Assembly: GCA_902606255.1 (NCBI GenBank)
Contig: CACLFQ010000006.1
Span: 1-45,451, forward strand
DNA: 45,451 nucleotides
DNA from: an uncultured Prochlorococcus sp.
Lineage (GTDB): Bacteria > Cyanobacteriota > Cyanobacteriia > PCC-6307 > Cyanobiaceae
Direction: 5' to 3'
The first letter of the stretch is position 1; the number at the start of each line of letters is the position of its first letter. The notes under the pieces were generated by a model that had not been told where the DNA came from, made no database searches, and worked only from the letters and a program-made list of their open reading frames with translations. The position numbers were made by a program, and so were the translations under genes. Positions 1 through 11,676 of the stretch are shown here, piece after piece.

Positions 1-777
1 TATTCCATCAGTAAGATTCTTATCGATTTTCAGAGGCCCATGGACATATTTTACTTGTGCTCCTCTGAACCTTGCTACTTGAGAAAGAAGTAGACCCATA
101 GCTCCAGAACTTTTGTTAGTAATGTGTCTTGCCGCGTCAATTTTCTCTAAGGTGCAACCTCCAGTTATTAAAATTTCTTTATAAAGTAAATCTTTGCGAT
201 ATGAATTTTGTTTGTGTGAAGCTATAAATTCAAGAGCTAATTGAATTAGATCATTTGGAGGTATCTTACCTATGCCAATAGCATCACACGCTAAGAAGCC
301 TTCACTTGGTTGCAAAGACAAAACATTTTCGTAATTCTGTAAATTCTCATAATTTTTTTGGACAGCTTTATTAAGCCACATTTGTGTATTCATTGCTGGT
401 GCAACAATAATTGGCTTTATATTTGCTATTAAAATGCTTGGAATCAATCCCGCTGCATTTCCAGTTACCCATTTTGCTAATGTTGTTGCTGTTAAAGGGG
501 CAATGATTAAAATATCAGCCCAATTGCTTAGTTTTATGTGAAGAGGTGTTGATTGACTATTTGACCATTGATCATCTTCTAAAATGCAAGTGTTTCTACT
601 TAAGATGGAAAGAGAAAGCGGCTTTATTAATTTTTCTGCATTTTTAGATAAAACGCATTTTATCTCATAATTTTCTTTTGTTAATTGGCTAACTAATAAT
701 GGAATTCTTACAGCTGCAATACTCCCAGTTATTAATAAAAGAACCTTTATTTTAGAGTCCGTACTTTTAGTTTTCAT
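1..777 (-). CDS. coaBC: Phosphopantothenoylcysteine decarboxylase / phosphopantothenate--cysteine ligase, N-terminal part (truncated by window edge)
   Basis: Manual minus-strand translation from ATG at 777: MKTKSTDSKIKVLLLITGSIAAVRIPLLVSQL...; contains APAMNTQMW and ITGGCTLEKIDAARHITNKSSGAMG, typical of Dfp/CoaBC. Not in the ORF track because it is open at the edge. Confidence 0.9.
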   Translation of the reverse strand, partial: MKTKSTDSKIKVLLLITGSIAAVRIPLLVSQLTKENYEIKCVLSKNAEKLIKPLSLSILSRNTCILEDDQWSNSQSTPLHIKLSNWADILIIAPLTATTLAKWVTGNAAGLIPSILIANIKPIIVAPAMNTQMWLNKAVQKNYENLQNYENVLSLQPSEGFLACDAIGIGKIPPNDLIQLALEFIASHKQNSYRKDLLYKEILITGGCTLEKIDAARHITNKSSGAMGLLLSQVARFRGAQVKYVHGPLKIDKNLTDGI

Positions 778-1003
778 CGAAAGGTTCCTGATCGAGGAGA
801 TGGATATAATTAGTTGTTAATTCAGGTCTATTGATTGCAAGAGCCCTTAGTAAGTGCCAATCTTTTAATCCATCAAATGGAGTATTGTAGTTATCTTCCT
901 CTAGCCTTTTAGCGAGCTCATGGGTCATTTCTTCATCAAAAGAATTTACTAGTTCCTCACTGATTTTATTTTCAGAAACGAATTTCATATTGAGTAAAGC
1001 CAA
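767..1003 (-). CDS. Small conserved cyanobacterial protein (DUF2555-like)
   Basis: 78-aa ORF just upstream of coaBC with a short overlap; sequence resembles the DUF2555 family as I remember it. Confidence 0.7.
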   Translation of the reverse strand: MALLNMKFVSENKISEELVNSFDEEMTHELAKRLEEDNYNTPFDGLKDWHLLRALAINRPELTTNYIHLLDQEPFDEN

Positions 1004-1188
1004 TATATTCTAATAATAAAGCCTCAAGTAATTATTTAAAATGGTTGTAAGTATTAAGTACATATTTTCAATATTCGTAATCTTTTCAAATTTTTTTAGG
1101 TCATTTATCTTCATTCTCAATCATAAATATGCGAACTCTCATTTTCAAAAATATTCTCTCTTAGAATGTTAACTCTAAAATTTACATC

Positions 1189-1389
1189 ATGTCGCAAACC
1201 AAAAGAGAGCAAGTCATTAGTCACATACGTTATTTAAGACAAGAGCTTAGAGAAATGCATTTAGGTATAAAAGAAGATGACCTTTTTCCTGAATCAGGCG
1301 AATTAAGAGGATTAATGGCTCAGTTGGAAGCATTACTTGAATTAATAGAAGGAAATACTAAAATTCAATCAAACTCTGAAGCTGCTTAG
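1189..1389 (+). CDS. Conserved cyanobacterial hypothetical protein
   Basis: 66-aa ORF with non-random composition (MSQTKREQVISHIRYLRQELREMH...), 11 nt upstream of the ycf20-like gene on the same strand. Confidence 0.7.
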   Translation: MSQTKREQVISHIRYLRQELREMHLGIKEDDLFPESGELRGLMAQLEALLELIEGNTKIQSNSEAA

Positions 1390-1400
1390 TTTAATGCAAA

Positions 1401-1742
1401 ATGGTTATTAAACCTCAAAGGACAAAATTTCAGCTAAAAATTGTGGAAAATATTCAGACATTAAGTATTTGGGCTAATAATCCATGGCGAAGATATTCAA
1501 TATCATTGATTACACTTTTAATTGGCTACTTTTTAGGAAGTTCTCTTGGTATGGTAAGTGCCGTTGTGGAACTCATGGATCCTGTAGCTGCTTTATTATC
1601 AGTAGTTTTTATCGAGATTTTAATAGTTTTAAGACGAAATTTTAGATTTGAAAGGAAAAAAAAATTTTTAGTACTTTTATTAGATTCTTTAAGATTAGGA
1701 TTATTTTATGGTTTCTTTACTGAAAGTCTTAAGTTGCTGTAA
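1401..1742 (+). CDS. ycf20: Ycf20-like (DUF565) membrane protein
   Basis: 113 aa; NPWRRYSISLITLLIGYFLGSSLG typical of Ycf20/DUF565. Confidence 0.8.
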   Translation: MVIKPQRTKFQLKIVENIQTLSIWANNPWRRYSISLITLLIGYFLGSSLGMVSAVVELMDPVAALLSVVFIEILIVLRRNFRFERKKKFLVLLLDSLRLGLFYGFFTESLKLL

Positions 1743-1747
1743 ATTTA

Positions 1748-2761
1748 CTATTTGTATTTCTGTAATAGATAAAGCAAAGCCATTCTTATAGGGATACCAT
1801 TTGCTACTTGATTGTTAATTAAGCAATTGGGATATCGATCTACTACTTTACTACTTATTTCAATATCTCTGTTAATGGGACCAGGATGGAGAATTGGAAT
1901 TTCTTTATTATTCAAAGATAATTTCTCTGGGGTTAAGCCATAATCCAAACTATATGAATCCATACTACTTAGTAAATTCTCCATCATTCTCTCTTTCTGG
2001 AGTCTTAAAACAATAATCGCATCTGCAATTTTTATTGATTCTTCCAATGATCTAGAAATTGTTATGGAACCTCTTGATTTAACAGGATCTTCTATTTGAT
2101 TTGGCGAGGGGGTTTTTAAAAAATTGATAAATTCATCAGGTATTAATGTCTTAGGACCGCATAAGATTATATCTGAGCCGAATGCACTCAAAGCCCAAAG
2201 ATTTGATCTGGCAACCCTTGAATGATTAACGTCTCCTATTATTAAAATTTTTTTGGAATTTAAAACCTCTGGATTCAGTGCTTTTTTGGAAAAGAATTTT
2301 ATCAATGTATAGATGTCAAGCAATCCTTGACTAGGGTGACTATGTAATCCATCTCCCGCATTAAGAATCGAAGTCTTGGAATTTATTGCATCAAGCTTTT
2401 TAGCAATCTCAAAGGTTATGTAACTTGATGAATGTCTGATAACTAATGTATCCGCCCCCATAGCAGAATAAGTTATGGCTGTATCAATTATTGTTTCGCC
2501 TTTTGTCAAAGAACTAGAGGATGGCGCAAACGTTTGGACATCAGCAGAAAGCCTTTTTGCTGCAAGCTCAAAACTATTTTTTGTTCTTGTACTAGCTTCA
2601 AAAAATAAAGACGTTACCAAAGTCCCTTGTAAGGCCGGTATCTTTTTCGTTCCTGCATTCTTTAGTGCATCAAATCTATTAGCTAATTCAAATACTGACT
2701 CATAATCTTCAATTGAAAAATTAGCTAGTGTGTGGATATGTTTATGAGGCCAAATTTGCAT
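1748..2761 (-). CDS. pyrB: Aspartate carbamoyltransferase catalytic subunit
   Basis: 337 aa; [19 protein letters not shown] and [11 protein letters not shown] motifs. Confidence 0.97.
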   Translation of the reverse strand: MQIWPHKHIHTLANFSIEDYESVFELANRFDALKNAGTKKIPALQGTLVTSLFFEASTRTKNSFELAAKRLSADVQTFAPSSSSLTKGETIIDTAITYSAMGADTLVIRHSSSYITFEIAKKLDAINSKTSILNAGDGLHSHPSQGLLDIYTLIKFFSKKALNPEVLNSKKILIIGDVNHSRVARSNLWALSAFGSDIILCGPKTLIPDEFINFLKTPSPNQIEDPVKSRGSITISRSLEESIKIADAIIVLRLQKERMMENLLSSMDSYSLDYGLTPEKLSLNNKEIPILHPGPINRDIEISSKVVDRYPNCLINNQVANGIPIRMALLYLLQKYK

Positions 2762-2766
2762 TACGC

Positions 2767-3351
2767 TTAAAAAGATAAATGATTATTAAATTTAGGTGTT
2801 CTGTCACCTTTTAATCTTTTACTTACACTCCTACTATTTTTGAGATACCAACGCCATTTTATATTTTTTGCCTTTGATATGCCAATTCTCGTAGTTTGAA
2901 TAAGATCTTTTTCTTCTAGCGTGAAGTCTCTTGGAGAAATCCATAAAGATTTGTTATTAAGAACTTCAAGTGAGTTAAATGAAATGTCTAAACTGAATGT
3001 CTTAGTAACTAGGCCAGGTCCAGAAGCTAATCTTTCATTTTCTTTAGAGATAAAAACTGATCTTATTAATACACCACTCGCAAAATTTTCTTTATCAGTA
3101 ACTATGTTTAAACAATGATGAATTCCATAAGATTTGTAAATATAAAACGTTCCAGGTTTGCCAAATAATGATTTATTTGATTCTGTCATTTTGTGGTAGC
3201 CATGACAGGCCTCTTCTTCTTGTGAATAAGCTTCAGTTTCAACAATAACCCCCTTAACTTGATCTATGTCATTATTTTTTTTTATGAGGTAGCAGCCTAT
3301 TAAATCAGGGGCAACAAGTTTAGAGTGCCGATAAAAAAAATTTTTTGGCAA
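2767..3351 (-). CDS. 3-methyladenine DNA glycosylase (AAG/MPG family)
   Basis: 194 aa; [44 protein letters not shown] typical of the AAG family. Confidence 0.9.
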   Translation of the reverse strand: MPKNFFYRHSKLVAPDLIGCYLIKKNNDIDQVKGVIVETEAYSQEEEACHGYHKMTESNKSLFGKPGTFYIYKSYGIHHCLNIVTDKENFASGVLIRSVFISKENERLASGPGLVTKTFSLDISFNSLEVLNNKSLWISPRDFTLEEKDLIQTTRIGISKAKNIKWRWYLKNSRSVSKRLKGDRTPKFNNHLSF

Positions 3352-3535
3352 TAATTCTTCTTCTATTTTTCAATATTTATCTAATAACATATTAAACTCA
3401 GAAAAATAATTAAGGCCATTAATTGATATTGATTTTCAAAAAGATGTGATTATTTTTTTATTTATTTGAAATTCAAAGGATATATAAATATGATGTTCTT
3501 AATAAACTATTATTTAATAAGAAAACACTAAAGGT

Positions 3536-3829
3536 ATGACAAAAATAACCAAAGAGGAAGTAGAAAAAGTAGCTCATTTAGCGAGATTAGAACTTAATGA
3601 GAATGAAATTAATAATCATGCAGAACAATTAGAAAAGATATTGGATTATATAAGACAACTTGAAAAAATTGATACAGATAATGTCCCCTGTACAACAAGA
3701 GCTATAGAAGTTATAAATGTATTTAGAAAAGACCAAAAGAAAAATTTTGATTGTAATGAAGAGATTTTAGGATTGGCTCCATCTAAAGAAGATAAATATT
3801 TTAAAGTTCCAAAAATTATTAATGAATGA
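3536..3829 (+). CDS. gatC: Aspartyl/glutamyl-tRNA amidotransferase subunit C
   Basis: 97 aa; VEKVAHLARLELNENEI, typical GatC. Confidence 0.95.
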   Translation: MTKITKEEVEKVAHLARLELNENEINNHAEQLEKILDYIRQLEKIDTDNVPCTTRAIEVINVFRKDQKKNFDCNEEILGLAPSKEDKYFKVPKIINE

Positions 3830-3830
3830 G

Positions 3831-4850
3831 TTAGTTGCTTCCTATAAATGTTTTATTGACTATCTTTAATAAAAATTTTTTTAATTTATAGCCTGGATAT
3901 AAATTTATGATTTTTCTTATTTTCCCCCTTTTTTTGCTATGACTCCTTACACCTATTAATAAATCATAAATAAAGTTAAAAATGTCTTCTTTACTTTCAA
4001 ATATCCCTACCCTTTGAGGGGAGCCTTTTTTATCCAATAATGGTTTAGTTTTTTCATAAGCTACTTCGTATTCAAACCAAGGAATCGAAGGCCAAAGATG
4101 ATGAATGAGATGGTAATTTTGACCCATTATTAATAAATTCATAAATTTGCTTGGATAAACTCGAGAATTTATCCATTTATTTCTTGATCGAAAAGGTCTA
4201 TGAGGTAAATAATCAAAAAATATTCCTAAAGTGACTCCTACCATTAATGCTGGGCCGAACCATAGATTATAGATTAAATTCATAAAGTCAAATTTCAAAC
4301 CTGCCAAGATAATTGTAATGAATATGGATCTTTCAATTCCCCATTGTAGTAATTCATATCTTCGCCAAAGTTTTCTTTGAAAGAAAAATATCTCATGATA
4401 AAAAAATCTTGGAGCAATTAGCCAAATTGGACCAAAAGTACTGACAATATGATCTGGATCATTTTTTGGGTGATTTACGTGAATATGATGTTGTAAATGG
4501 ACTCTCGTAAAAACTGGGAAGCTAAACCCTAATAGAATTGCTGAGCCATGACCCATTGCTTGATTTATCCAAGGAATTGGATGAGCGGCTTTATGACAAG
4601 CATCATGAATTACAGTACCTTCAATATGTAAAGCTAAAAAAGCAGTGGCTACAAGTAAAGGTAAAGGCCAAACACCTCTGTACCATTGCCATATGCTAAG
4701 AAAAGCCAGAAAATAACCACCAAAAAATAATCCTAATGTTGGATTCCAAAAACTTGGCGGATCTACGTAATTTTTAATCTCTTTTTGCCAATTAAATGTT
4801 TTCGAAGAATTAGTATTTTTCTTTGTATTTTTACTGGTTAAGTTTGAAAT
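3831..4850 (-). CDS. crtR: Beta-carotene hydroxylase; N-terminus extended beyond the ORF-track call, non-canonical start proposed
   Basis: The track starts at internal ATG 4556, but the frame is open upstream to a stop at 4859-4857 and encodes the first histidine box HDACH, followed in the track ORF by HLQHHIHVNHP and HLIHH. No in-frame ATG/GTG/TTG exists between the stop and 4556; the best candidate start is ATT at 4850 (AGGA upstream), with ACG at 4853 as an alternative. Confidence 0.85.
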   Translation of the reverse strand: MSNLTSKNTKKNTNSSKTFNWQKEIKNYVDPPSFWNPTLGLFFGGYFLAFLSIWQWYRGVWPLPLLVATAFLALHIEGTVIHDACHKAAHPIPWINQAMGHGSAILLGFSFPVFTRVHLQHHIHVNHPKNDPDHIVSTFGPIWLIAPRFFYHEIFFFQRKLWRRYELLQWGIERSIFITIILAGLKFDFMNLIYNLWFGPALMVGVTLGIFFDYLPHRPFRSRNKWINSRVYPSKFMNLLIMGQNYHLIHHLWPSIPWFEYEVAYEKTKPLLDKKGSPQRVGIFESKEDIFNFIYDLLIGVRSHSKKRGKIRKIINLYPGYKLKKFLLKIVNKTFIGSN

Positions 4851-5018
4851 CGTTTCCTATATTCTTTAAATAATATAACTAATATTTTAAGATGATTGCA
4901 TGTTCAAATATAAAAAATTCCTTTTAAGAGATATTTAATTTAATTTAATGTGTCAAATTAATCATCTTAAGAAAAAAATTTTTTAAAATAAACCTCTTTC
5001 AATTATTATTCTATTTGA

Positions 5019-5100
5019 GCGGTCGTGGCGGAATTGGTAGACGCGCGAGTTTTAGGTACTCGTATCTTCGGGTGTGGGAGTTCAAGTCTCCCCGACCGCA
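5019..5100 (+). tRNA. trnL-UAG: tRNA-Leu (UAG anticodon)
   Basis: Acceptor GCGGTCG/CGACCGC, anticodon stem-loop CGAGT-TTTAGGT-ACTCG, T-arm GGAGTTCAAGTCTCC, long variable arm. Confidence 0.97.
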
Positions 5101-5172
5101 CTTAAGGGAATTCTGATAGATAGTTTGTTTATCTATATCAACTTCTTATAATTTTATTAAGTAGTTAATTTA

Positions 5173-5622
5173 ATGAATAGTTTGATATTTTATTTGGGAA
5201 CTTTTTATATCGTAATTGGGACTATTTTTTTATCTGTACCGATAATTTATCTTGAGCTCGGCAAACCAAAAGATTTAATAAAAGCTTTTTTAAATTTATT
5301 AATAGGTTTGATATTAATAATTAAAAATAAAACAATAGATGAATCATTTTTTATAATTTTCCTCTTACTCACAGTACTAGTTATTTTTTATTTAGTAGAG
5401 CTTTTTTTCTCTAGATGGTACCAATTGACAGATAACGAAAAGAAAAAATTAACTACCTTTTTGGAATTTAAAAATAATTTTTCGAAAATTTTAGAAGCTA
5501 TCAATCTGGGATTTGGTAATTTTACGAACCCTTCAAATTTTTTTAATTTTGGTAGCAATAATAAAAATACAACCCCAAAAAAGTGGGTAAGAAATGATAA
5601 AAATGATAATATAAAAGTCTGA
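5173..5622 (+). CDS. ycf66: Ycf66-like membrane protein
   Basis: 149 aa, N-terminal hydrophobic segments and divergent low-complexity C-terminus; resembles Ycf66 proteins encoded upstream of ileS in picocyanobacteria (from memory). Confidence 0.55.
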   Translation: MNSLIFYLGTFYIVIGTIFLSVPIIYLELGKPKDLIKAFLNLLIGLILIIKNKTIDESFFIIFLLLTVLVIFYLVELFFSRWYQLTDNEKKKLTTFLEFKNNFSKILEAINLGFGNFTNPSNFFNFGSNNKNTTPKKWVRNDKNDNIKV

Positions 5623-5742
5623 AATCAAATAAATTGGTTATTTGAAACATCCCAAAAAAACTACAGGTCAATTAAGAAAGAATATAATGGATTAGATTTA
5701 TTAAATAATTCATTTGATCACCAATATTTCTTATATCGTCGT

Positions 5743-8640
5743 ATGAAATCTCAAAATAGCAAAGAACAAAAAACTGACTTTTCTTATAAAGAAACTTTAA
5801 ATTTACTTAAGACTGACTTCTCAATGCGTGCTAACTCAGTTGTAAGAGAACCTGAGATTCAGAATTTTTGGGCTAACAATAATATTGATTTCCAATTAGG
5901 TTCAAGTAACTCAGGCGAAATATTTACATTACATGATGGGCCTCCTTATGCAAATGGAGCGCTGCATATGGGGCATGCCCTTAACAAGGTTTTAAAAGAC
6001 ATAATAAATAAGTACAAAACCTTGAGAGGGTTTAGGGTGCATTACGTCCCTGGCTGGGATTGTCATGGATTACCTATTGAATTAAAAGTTCTTCAGAATT
6101 TAAAAGCTGATGAAAGAAAGAATCTTGACACTCTAAATCTAAGAAAAAAAGCAACAGATTATGCCCATATCCAAATTAAGAATCAAATGGAGGGTTTCAA
6201 AAGGTGGGGAATATGGGGAGATTGGGATAATCCTTACTTAACTCTTAAGAAAAGTTATGAATCTGCTCAGATTGGAGTATTTGGGAAAATGTTTTTAAAC
6301 GGCTATATATATAGAGGTCTTAAACCTGTGCATTGGAGTCCAAGTTCGAGGACTGCACTTGCAGAAGCAGAATTAGAATATCCTGATGAACATTATTCAA
6401 AAAGTATTTATGTTTCTTTAAAAATAACTAAAGTATCTGAGGAAATTCTATTAAATTTAATCCAAGAAAATCAAAATATCAAAAAAGAATTTTTTCAAAG
6501 TAATTCCTTCATAACTATCTGGACCACTACTCCTTGGACTATACCTGCAAATGAAGCAGTTGCAGTAAATCCAAAAATAAAGTACGTTTTTGCTATCGAT
6601 GAAGATAAACGAATTTATCTTTTTGCAAAAGATTTATCTTCTGAAATAAGTAAGAAATTTAATAAAGATTTTAAGGTGCTTTTAGAGGTTAAGGGCTCTA
6701 AATTAGAAAATATTGAATATCAACATCCCTCTAAGAATAAAAAATGCAGAATTGTAATTGGAGGTGATTATATTACTACAGAATCAGGTACTGGAATTGT
6801 TCATACTGCGCCTGGTCATGGGATAGATGATTTTAATGTTGGTCAACAATATGATTTACCAATAACATGTGTTGTTGATGAAAAAGGTAATTTAAATGAA
6901 TATTCTGGTCAATTCAAAGGATCAAATGTCCTGAAAGACGCAAATGATTTAATTATTGAATATTTAAAAGGAAATAATTTGCTTCTATTACAAGAAAATT
7001 ATAAGCATAGATACCCGTATGATTGGAGAACCAAAAAACCAACTATTTTTAGGGCAACAGAACAATGGTTTGCATCTGTAAATGGATTTAGATCATCTGC
7101 ATTAAAGGCAATCGAAGATGTTGAATGGATGCCAGCAACTGGAAAGAAAAGAATTTATTCTATGGTTGTTGGTAGAGGAGATTGGTGCATTTCTAGACAA
7201 CGTTCATGGGGAGTCCCAATTCCAGTTTTTTATAAAAAAAATGGTAATGATATTCTCCTTAACAGAGAGATAATTAATCATATTAAAAAACTTTTTAGTG
7301 AATATGGAGCAGATATTTGGTGGGATTGGGATGTTAAGAATCTATTGCCAGAAAATTATGCAAAAGAATCGGATCTATGGAAAAAAGGGACAGATACAAT
7401 GGATGTTTGGTTCGATTCGGGATCTAGCTGGGCGGCAGTATGTGAACTAAGAAGTGAATTAAAATATCCAGCCGATCTTTATTTAGAGGGCTCAGATCAA
7501 CATCGAGGATGGTTTCAGTCTTCTTTGCTAACATCTGTTGCAGTTAATAATAAACCTCCATATAAGAAAGTTTTAACTCACGGTTTTGCACTTGATGAAA
7601 ACGGAAGAAAAATGAGCAAATCTTTAGGCAATGTTGTTGATCCAAATATAATTATTAATGGAGGTAAAAATAAAAAAACTGAACCTGCTTATGGCGCTGA
7701 TGTTTTAAGGCTATGGGTAAGCTCTGTAGATTATTCAGTAGATGTTCCAATTGGTTCAAATATACTCAAGCAACTTTCAGACGTTTACAGAAAAGTTCGT
7801 AATACAGCAAGATATCTTCTAGGTAATATTCATGATTATGATCCTAAAATTGATAGTTTTGAAATTGATCAATTGCCTCTTTTAGATCAATGGATGTTAG
7901 GCAGATTAGTTGAGGTTACAGATCAAATATCAAATGCTTATGAAAATTATGAATTTTCAAAATTTTTCCAAATCTTACAAAGTTTTTGTGTTGTAGATTT
8001 ATCAAATTTTTATTTGGATATTGCAAAGGATAGGTTATATGTAAGTTCTAAATCACAATTTAGGAGAAGATCATGTCAGTTTGTTATGTCAAAAGTTGTT
8101 GAAAATTTAGCCGTACTTATTTCTCCAGTGCTTTGTCATATGGCTGAAGATATTTGGCAAAATATTCCATATTCAGCTAAAGAAAAATCAGTATTTCAAA
8201 GAGGATGGCCAATATTTTCGAATTCATGGAAAAATCAAATTCTTAATGATCACATTGCAAATTTAAGAAATTTGAGAGTTGAAATTAATAAGGCTATAGA
8301 AGGATGTAGGAATAAGCAAATAATTGGAGCAGCTTTAGAAACTGAAGTTAATTATTTACCTGAAGATAAAGTAGTAAAAGATTCACTGACTTGGCTAAAT
8401 GAATTTGGCAATCAAGATGTAGATTTATTTAGGGATTGGCTTATAGTGTCAAAATTCCAAGTGGTATCAGATTTGGTGGAGAATTCTCTGATTACCGATA
8501 ACAATGCACTTGGGAAGATTCAAATAATAAAAGCTCATGGTCAAAAATGTGATAGATGTTGGCATTATCAAAAAGAAACTTTTAATGGAGTCCAAAATAC
8601 AAAATTATGCAAACGATGTTCAAATATTATTAATATTTAA
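5743..8640 (+). CDS. ileS: Isoleucyl-tRNA synthetase
   Basis: 965 aa; [19 protein letters not shown] (HIGH region), [13 protein letters not shown] (KMSKS), C-terminal zinc site CDRCW...CKRC. Confidence 0.99.
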   Translation: MKSQNSKEQKTDFSYKETLNLLKTDFSMRANSVVREPEIQNFWANNNIDFQLGSSNSGEIFTLHDGPPYANGALHMGHALNKVLKDIINKYKTLRGFRVHYVPGWDCHGLPIELKVLQNLKADERKNLDTLNLRKKATDYAHIQIKNQMEGFKRWGIWGDWDNPYLTLKKSYESAQIGVFGKMFLNGYIYRGLKPVHWSPSSRTALAEAELEYPDEHYSKSIYVSLKITKVSEEILLNLIQENQNIKKEFFQSNSFITIWTTTPWTIPANEAVAVNPKIKYVFAIDEDKRIYLFAKDLSSEISKKFNKDFKVLLEVKGSKLENIEYQHPSKNKKCRIVIGGDYITTESGTGIVHTAPGHGIDDFNVGQQYDLPITCVVDEKGNLNEYSGQFKGSNVLKDANDLIIEYLKGNNLLLLQENYKHRYPYDWRTKKPTIFRATEQWFASVNGFRSSALKAIEDVEWMPATGKKRIYSMVVGRGDWCISRQRSWGVPIPVFYKKNGNDILLNREIINHIKKLFSEYGADIWWDWDVKNLLPENYAKESDLWKKGTDTMDVWFDSGSSWAAVCELRSELKYPADLYLEGSDQHRGWFQSSLLTSVAVNNKPPYKKVLTHGFALDENGRKMSKSLGNVVDPNIIINGGKNKKTEPAYGADVLRLWVSSVDYSVDVPIGSNILKQLSDVYRKVRNTARYLLGNIHDYDPKIDSFEIDQLPLLDQWMLGRLVEVTDQISNAYENYEFSKFFQILQSFCVVDLSNFYLDIAKDRLYVSSKSQFRRRSCQFVMSKVVENLAVLISPVLCHMAEDIWQNIPYSAKEKSVFQRGWPIFSNSWKNQILNDHIANLRNLRVEINKAIEGCRNKQIIGAALETEVNYLPEDKVVKDSLTWLNEFGNQDVDLFRDWLIVSKFQVVSDLVENSLITDNNALGKIQIIKAHGQKCDRCWHYQKETFNGVQNTKLCKRCSNIINI

Positions 8641-8645
8641 TTTAC

Positions 8646-8981
8646 TTAAATCCAGTTTTTTTGATTTAAAAAGAAAAATCTGTCTTGATTTTCTCTAATA
8701 AAATTATTTTTGTTTTTTGTGAATGGTGCCTTATAAAGTTTAAAATTGTTAATTACATAAGGTAATTCTATAACTTTCTTTTCTAAATCCATCTCAATTG
8801 GATGAGTGGTAGAGCTACTAAAACCTTTAAAAATAAGTATTTCTAATTTTCCTTTGTAATTTTCTTTTAGAATGAAACCTTCTAGTTTAAGTATCCTGTT
8901 AGGCATCTCGGAACTTATTTTTTCGAGATTATTTATTAAATTAATTTCTATCATTTTCGGAGAAGTAAGAGTTTCTTCCAT
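8646..8981 (-). CDS. Conserved cyanobacterial hypothetical protein (start could be internal ATG at 8954)
   Basis: 111-aa ORF overlapping the 3' end of the next minus-strand gene; an internal Met would reduce the overlap. Confidence 0.6.
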   Translation of the reverse strand: MEETLTSPKMIEINLINNLEKISSEMPNRILKLEGFILKENYKGKLEILIFKGFSSSTTHPIEMDLEKKVIELPYVINNFKLYKAPFTKNKNNFIRENQDRFFFLNQKNWI

Positions 8982-9564
8982 TTTTAGGTAATTTGATTAT
9001 TGACCATTGAATAAGGCCTAAAGTATAGATTAATAATGAAAATAATCCTAAAAATTTTGCTATCGGCTGAGTAAAGTTAGCTCCGAAGAAAAAATTAAAT
9101 AAATTTTTTATAAAAATATATAAATTTGAAGAAGGCAGAAGCCATATTGCACATGCATCCGAATTAATAAAAGAAAAGCAGTTAAAGTTTTGTAAACTCT
9201 GAATTAAGAAATTCAGAGATATAAAAGTTAGCGTCCATCTCCATATTTTTGTCGTTGTGGCAAGAGAGTAAGAAAAATCATATTCTTTTAATTCATCATT
9301 AATATCGTTCCAAAACCAAACTGAAACTGTCATTAATAGTGTTGATATATTTGTTATTAAAAGAGCATAATTATATTTGCCTATTAAAAGTAAAAGGCTT
9401 ATAAAAAATAAAAGGGATATTTTCCAATATGTTGAAAGAAGTTTATTAACTGCTTTATTTCTTTTTTTAATTGACCAAAAGGATATAGTAACAGGCATAC
9501 CAATTAGGAAAATTATTGAAAGTTGAAAGGATAGCCAAATAGAAAGTTGATTAAAAACGTTCAA
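8941..9564 (-). CDS. DUF3177-like multi-pass membrane protein
   Basis: 207 aa, several hydrophobic segments; resembles the cyanobacterial DUF3177 family. Confidence 0.65.
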   Translation of the reverse strand: MNVFNQLSIWLSFQLSIIFLIGMPVTISFWSIKKRNKAVNKLLSTYWKISLLFFISLLLLIGKYNYALLITNISTLLMTVSVWFWNDINDELKEYDFSYSLATTTKIWRWTLTFISLNFLIQSLQNFNCFSFINSDACAIWLLPSSNLYIFIKNLFNFFFGANFTQPIAKFLGLFSLLIYTLGLIQWSIIKLPKNGRNSYFSENDRN

Positions 9565-9686
9565 AACTTTTTCTTTTTAAACACATAATAATTAAACATC
9601 AAACTGTTACTTTTGAACTTACTATTGTCATAGTTATGAATATTATGCATCCTTATATTATTGCCTAGAAATATATTAATAATTGT

Positions 9687-10316
9687 ATGAGACAGCATGT
9701 TAATCCTCTTAGTAGTAATTTCAATCAAATTAAGAGAATACCTTCTTTGAGTGAAATGTTTGGGGATTCTAAATTGAATCTTCATTTGGATATAGGTTGT
9801 GCTTCTGGTGAGTTTCTATTTGATTTAGCTTTAGTTAATACCAGTTGGAATTATTTGGGAATTGAAATCCGTGAGAAATTAGTTAAAAATGCTAAATTAA
9901 AAGTTCTTGAAAGAGAAATCAAGAATCTATATTTTGTATTTGGTAATGCTAATAATATTTTGAATGATGCACAATGTAAATTTATTATCGAAAATCTAAA
10001 AAGTATTTCTTTTAATTTTCCTGATCCATGGTTTAAAAAAAGACATCATAAAAGGCGTGTAATTCAGCCAAAATTTATTAATATTCTCTCAAATTCATTA
10101 CAAAAAGGAACTCTAATCTTTATAAAAACAGATGTAAAGGATTTATTCGATTATATGGATTGCACAATATCAAGTAATTTTTATTTTAAAACGATAGATA
10201 AAAAAGATTTTAATTTTTCCGAAAGTTTTAATCCAAATATAGTTAAAACTAATCGGGAAAAGTATGTGATGCTTAACCAACTTGATATTTTTGAAAGGAT
10301 TTATATAAAAATTTGA
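9687..10316 (+). CDS. trmB: tRNA (guanine-N7-)-methyltransferase
   Basis: 209 aa; [37 protein letters not shown]. Confidence 0.95.
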   Translation: MRQHVNPLSSNFNQIKRIPSLSEMFGDSKLNLHLDIGCASGEFLFDLALVNTSWNYLGIEIREKLVKNAKLKVLEREIKNLYFVFGNANNILNDAQCKFIIENLKSISFNFPDPWFKKRHHKRRVIQPKFINILSNSLQKGTLIFIKTDVKDLFDYMDCTISSNFYFKTIDKKDFNFSESFNPNIVKTNREKYVMLNQLDIFERIYIKI

Positions 10317-10323
10317 TTCATCT

Positions 10324-11676
10324 TTAATTTATTATTTTATTAATTTCTAAAAGGAGTTTGTTTTTTATTTCGTTTGATAAAGAATGAACTTTATTATGAT
10401 TTTTGGCTTCAACTAGAACTCTCATTATGGGTTCTGTGCCGCTAGGCCTTATGTAAACTCTACAATGATCCGAATATATTTCCTGAAAATTTTCTATAGT
10501 TTGATCAATTAAGATTTTGGTTTTTGGATTTAATTTATTAATATTAAAATCTAAATTGATATTGGTTAGTTTTTGAGGAAAAGGTATGAAACTACTTTTA
10601 AGCCAATCATTTAAATTAATATTTTTCTTTTTACAATATTTAGAAATTTGAAGTGCAGTCAATATCCCATCTCCAGAAAAGTTATTAATTTTTGAAAGTA
10701 TGTGACCTGACTGCTCACCTCCTAAAAAGGCTCTTTTTTTCTTGATTGCGTCATACACATATTTATCTCCTACATCAGTTCTATATAAAATTCCTCCAAT
10801 TTTCTTCCAGGCATTTTCAAAACCTTGGTTTGCCATTTGCGTTGATATTAGTACATTATTTGTGAGAATTTTTTGTTCCATAAGTTCTCTACCCCAAAGA
10901 AAAAGAATGTGATCTCCATCTAACACATTGCCTCTTGAATCTATTCCAATTACTCTATCGGCATCTCCATCGAAGCTAAATCCCATATCTGCAGGACTCT
11001 CTCTTAATGCCTTTTTTAATGGTTCTAGGTTAGTAGAGCCACAATTCATATTAATTTTTAATCCATTTTTAGAGTTATTGATAACTCTTACATCAGCACC
11101 AAGAGACTGAAAAATTTTTTCTGCGCAGGTTGTCGCTGATCCATAGCATGTGTCTAATATTATTTTCAACCCGCTTAAATTTTCTCCACCCATTGTTTGG
11201 ATTAAACTTTTAATATAAATATCCATAAGATTTTTATTTGTATTTAGGGGGCTCACTTTTGTAGGAACTAATATATTTTGATTGGACTCTTCAATTAATT
11301 TTTGAATTTTATTTTCAAAATATTTTGTAATTTTCTGACCATTATGATCAAAAATTTTTATGCCATTATATTCTGGCGGATTATGACTTGCAGATATCAT
11401 GATCCCACTACTTAGGTTCTCTTGTTTGATTAAAAAAGGTATAGCTGGGGTAGGGCAGATTCCAAGATTTATATATTTTTTGCCACTTTCATTTATACCT
11501 TGTGTTATTGCCTTAAGCAGAATATCTCCACTAATTCTTGTATCTCTTCCAATTAATATTGGATTTTTCTTTTCTAAAGTAGAACCTAGAACATAACCTA
11601 CTTTGTAGGCTAAAGAATAAGTTATCTCTTTATTAAATCTTCCTCTTATTCCATCAGTTCCAAAGATTGACTGCAT
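10324..11676 (-). CDS. glmM: Phosphoglucosamine mutase
   Basis: 450 aa; [53 protein letters not shown]. Confidence 0.96.
   Translation of the reverse strand: MQSIFGTDGIRGRFNKEITYSLAYKVGYVLGSTLEKKNPILIGRDTRISGDILLKAITQGINESGKKYINLGICPTPAIPFLIKQENLSSGIMISASHNPPEYNGIKIFDHNGQKITKYFENKIQKLIEESNQNILVPTKVSPLNTNKNLMDIYIKSLIQTMGGENLSGLKIILDTCYGSATTCAEKIFQSLGADVRVINNSKNGLKINMNCGSTNLEPLKKALRESPADMGFSFDGDADRVIGIDSRGNVLDGDHILFLWGRELMEQKILTNNVLISTQMANQGFENAWKKIGGILYRTDVGDKYVYDAIKKKRAFLGGEQSGHILSKINNFSGDGILTALQISKYCKKKNINLNDWLKSSFIPFPQKLTNINLDFNINKLNPKTKILIDQTIENFQEIYSDHCRVYIRPSGTEPIMRVLVEAKNHNKVHSLSNEIKNKLLLEINKIIN

Noticed and set aside
3945-3970. Yfr1-like motif (ACTCCTTACACC)
   Set aside because: Differs from the ACTCCTCACAC core as I recall it and lies inside the crtR coding region, so Yfr1 is not supported.
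5116-5136. Hairpin ATAGATA-GTTTGTT-TATCTAT after tRNA-Leu as terminator
   Set aside because: Only 7 AT-rich base pairs and no following T-run; too weak to call.
9561-9785. 74-aa minus-strand ORF
   Set aside because: Overlaps the start of trmB antisense and is otherwise AT-rich intergenic; not a convincing protein.
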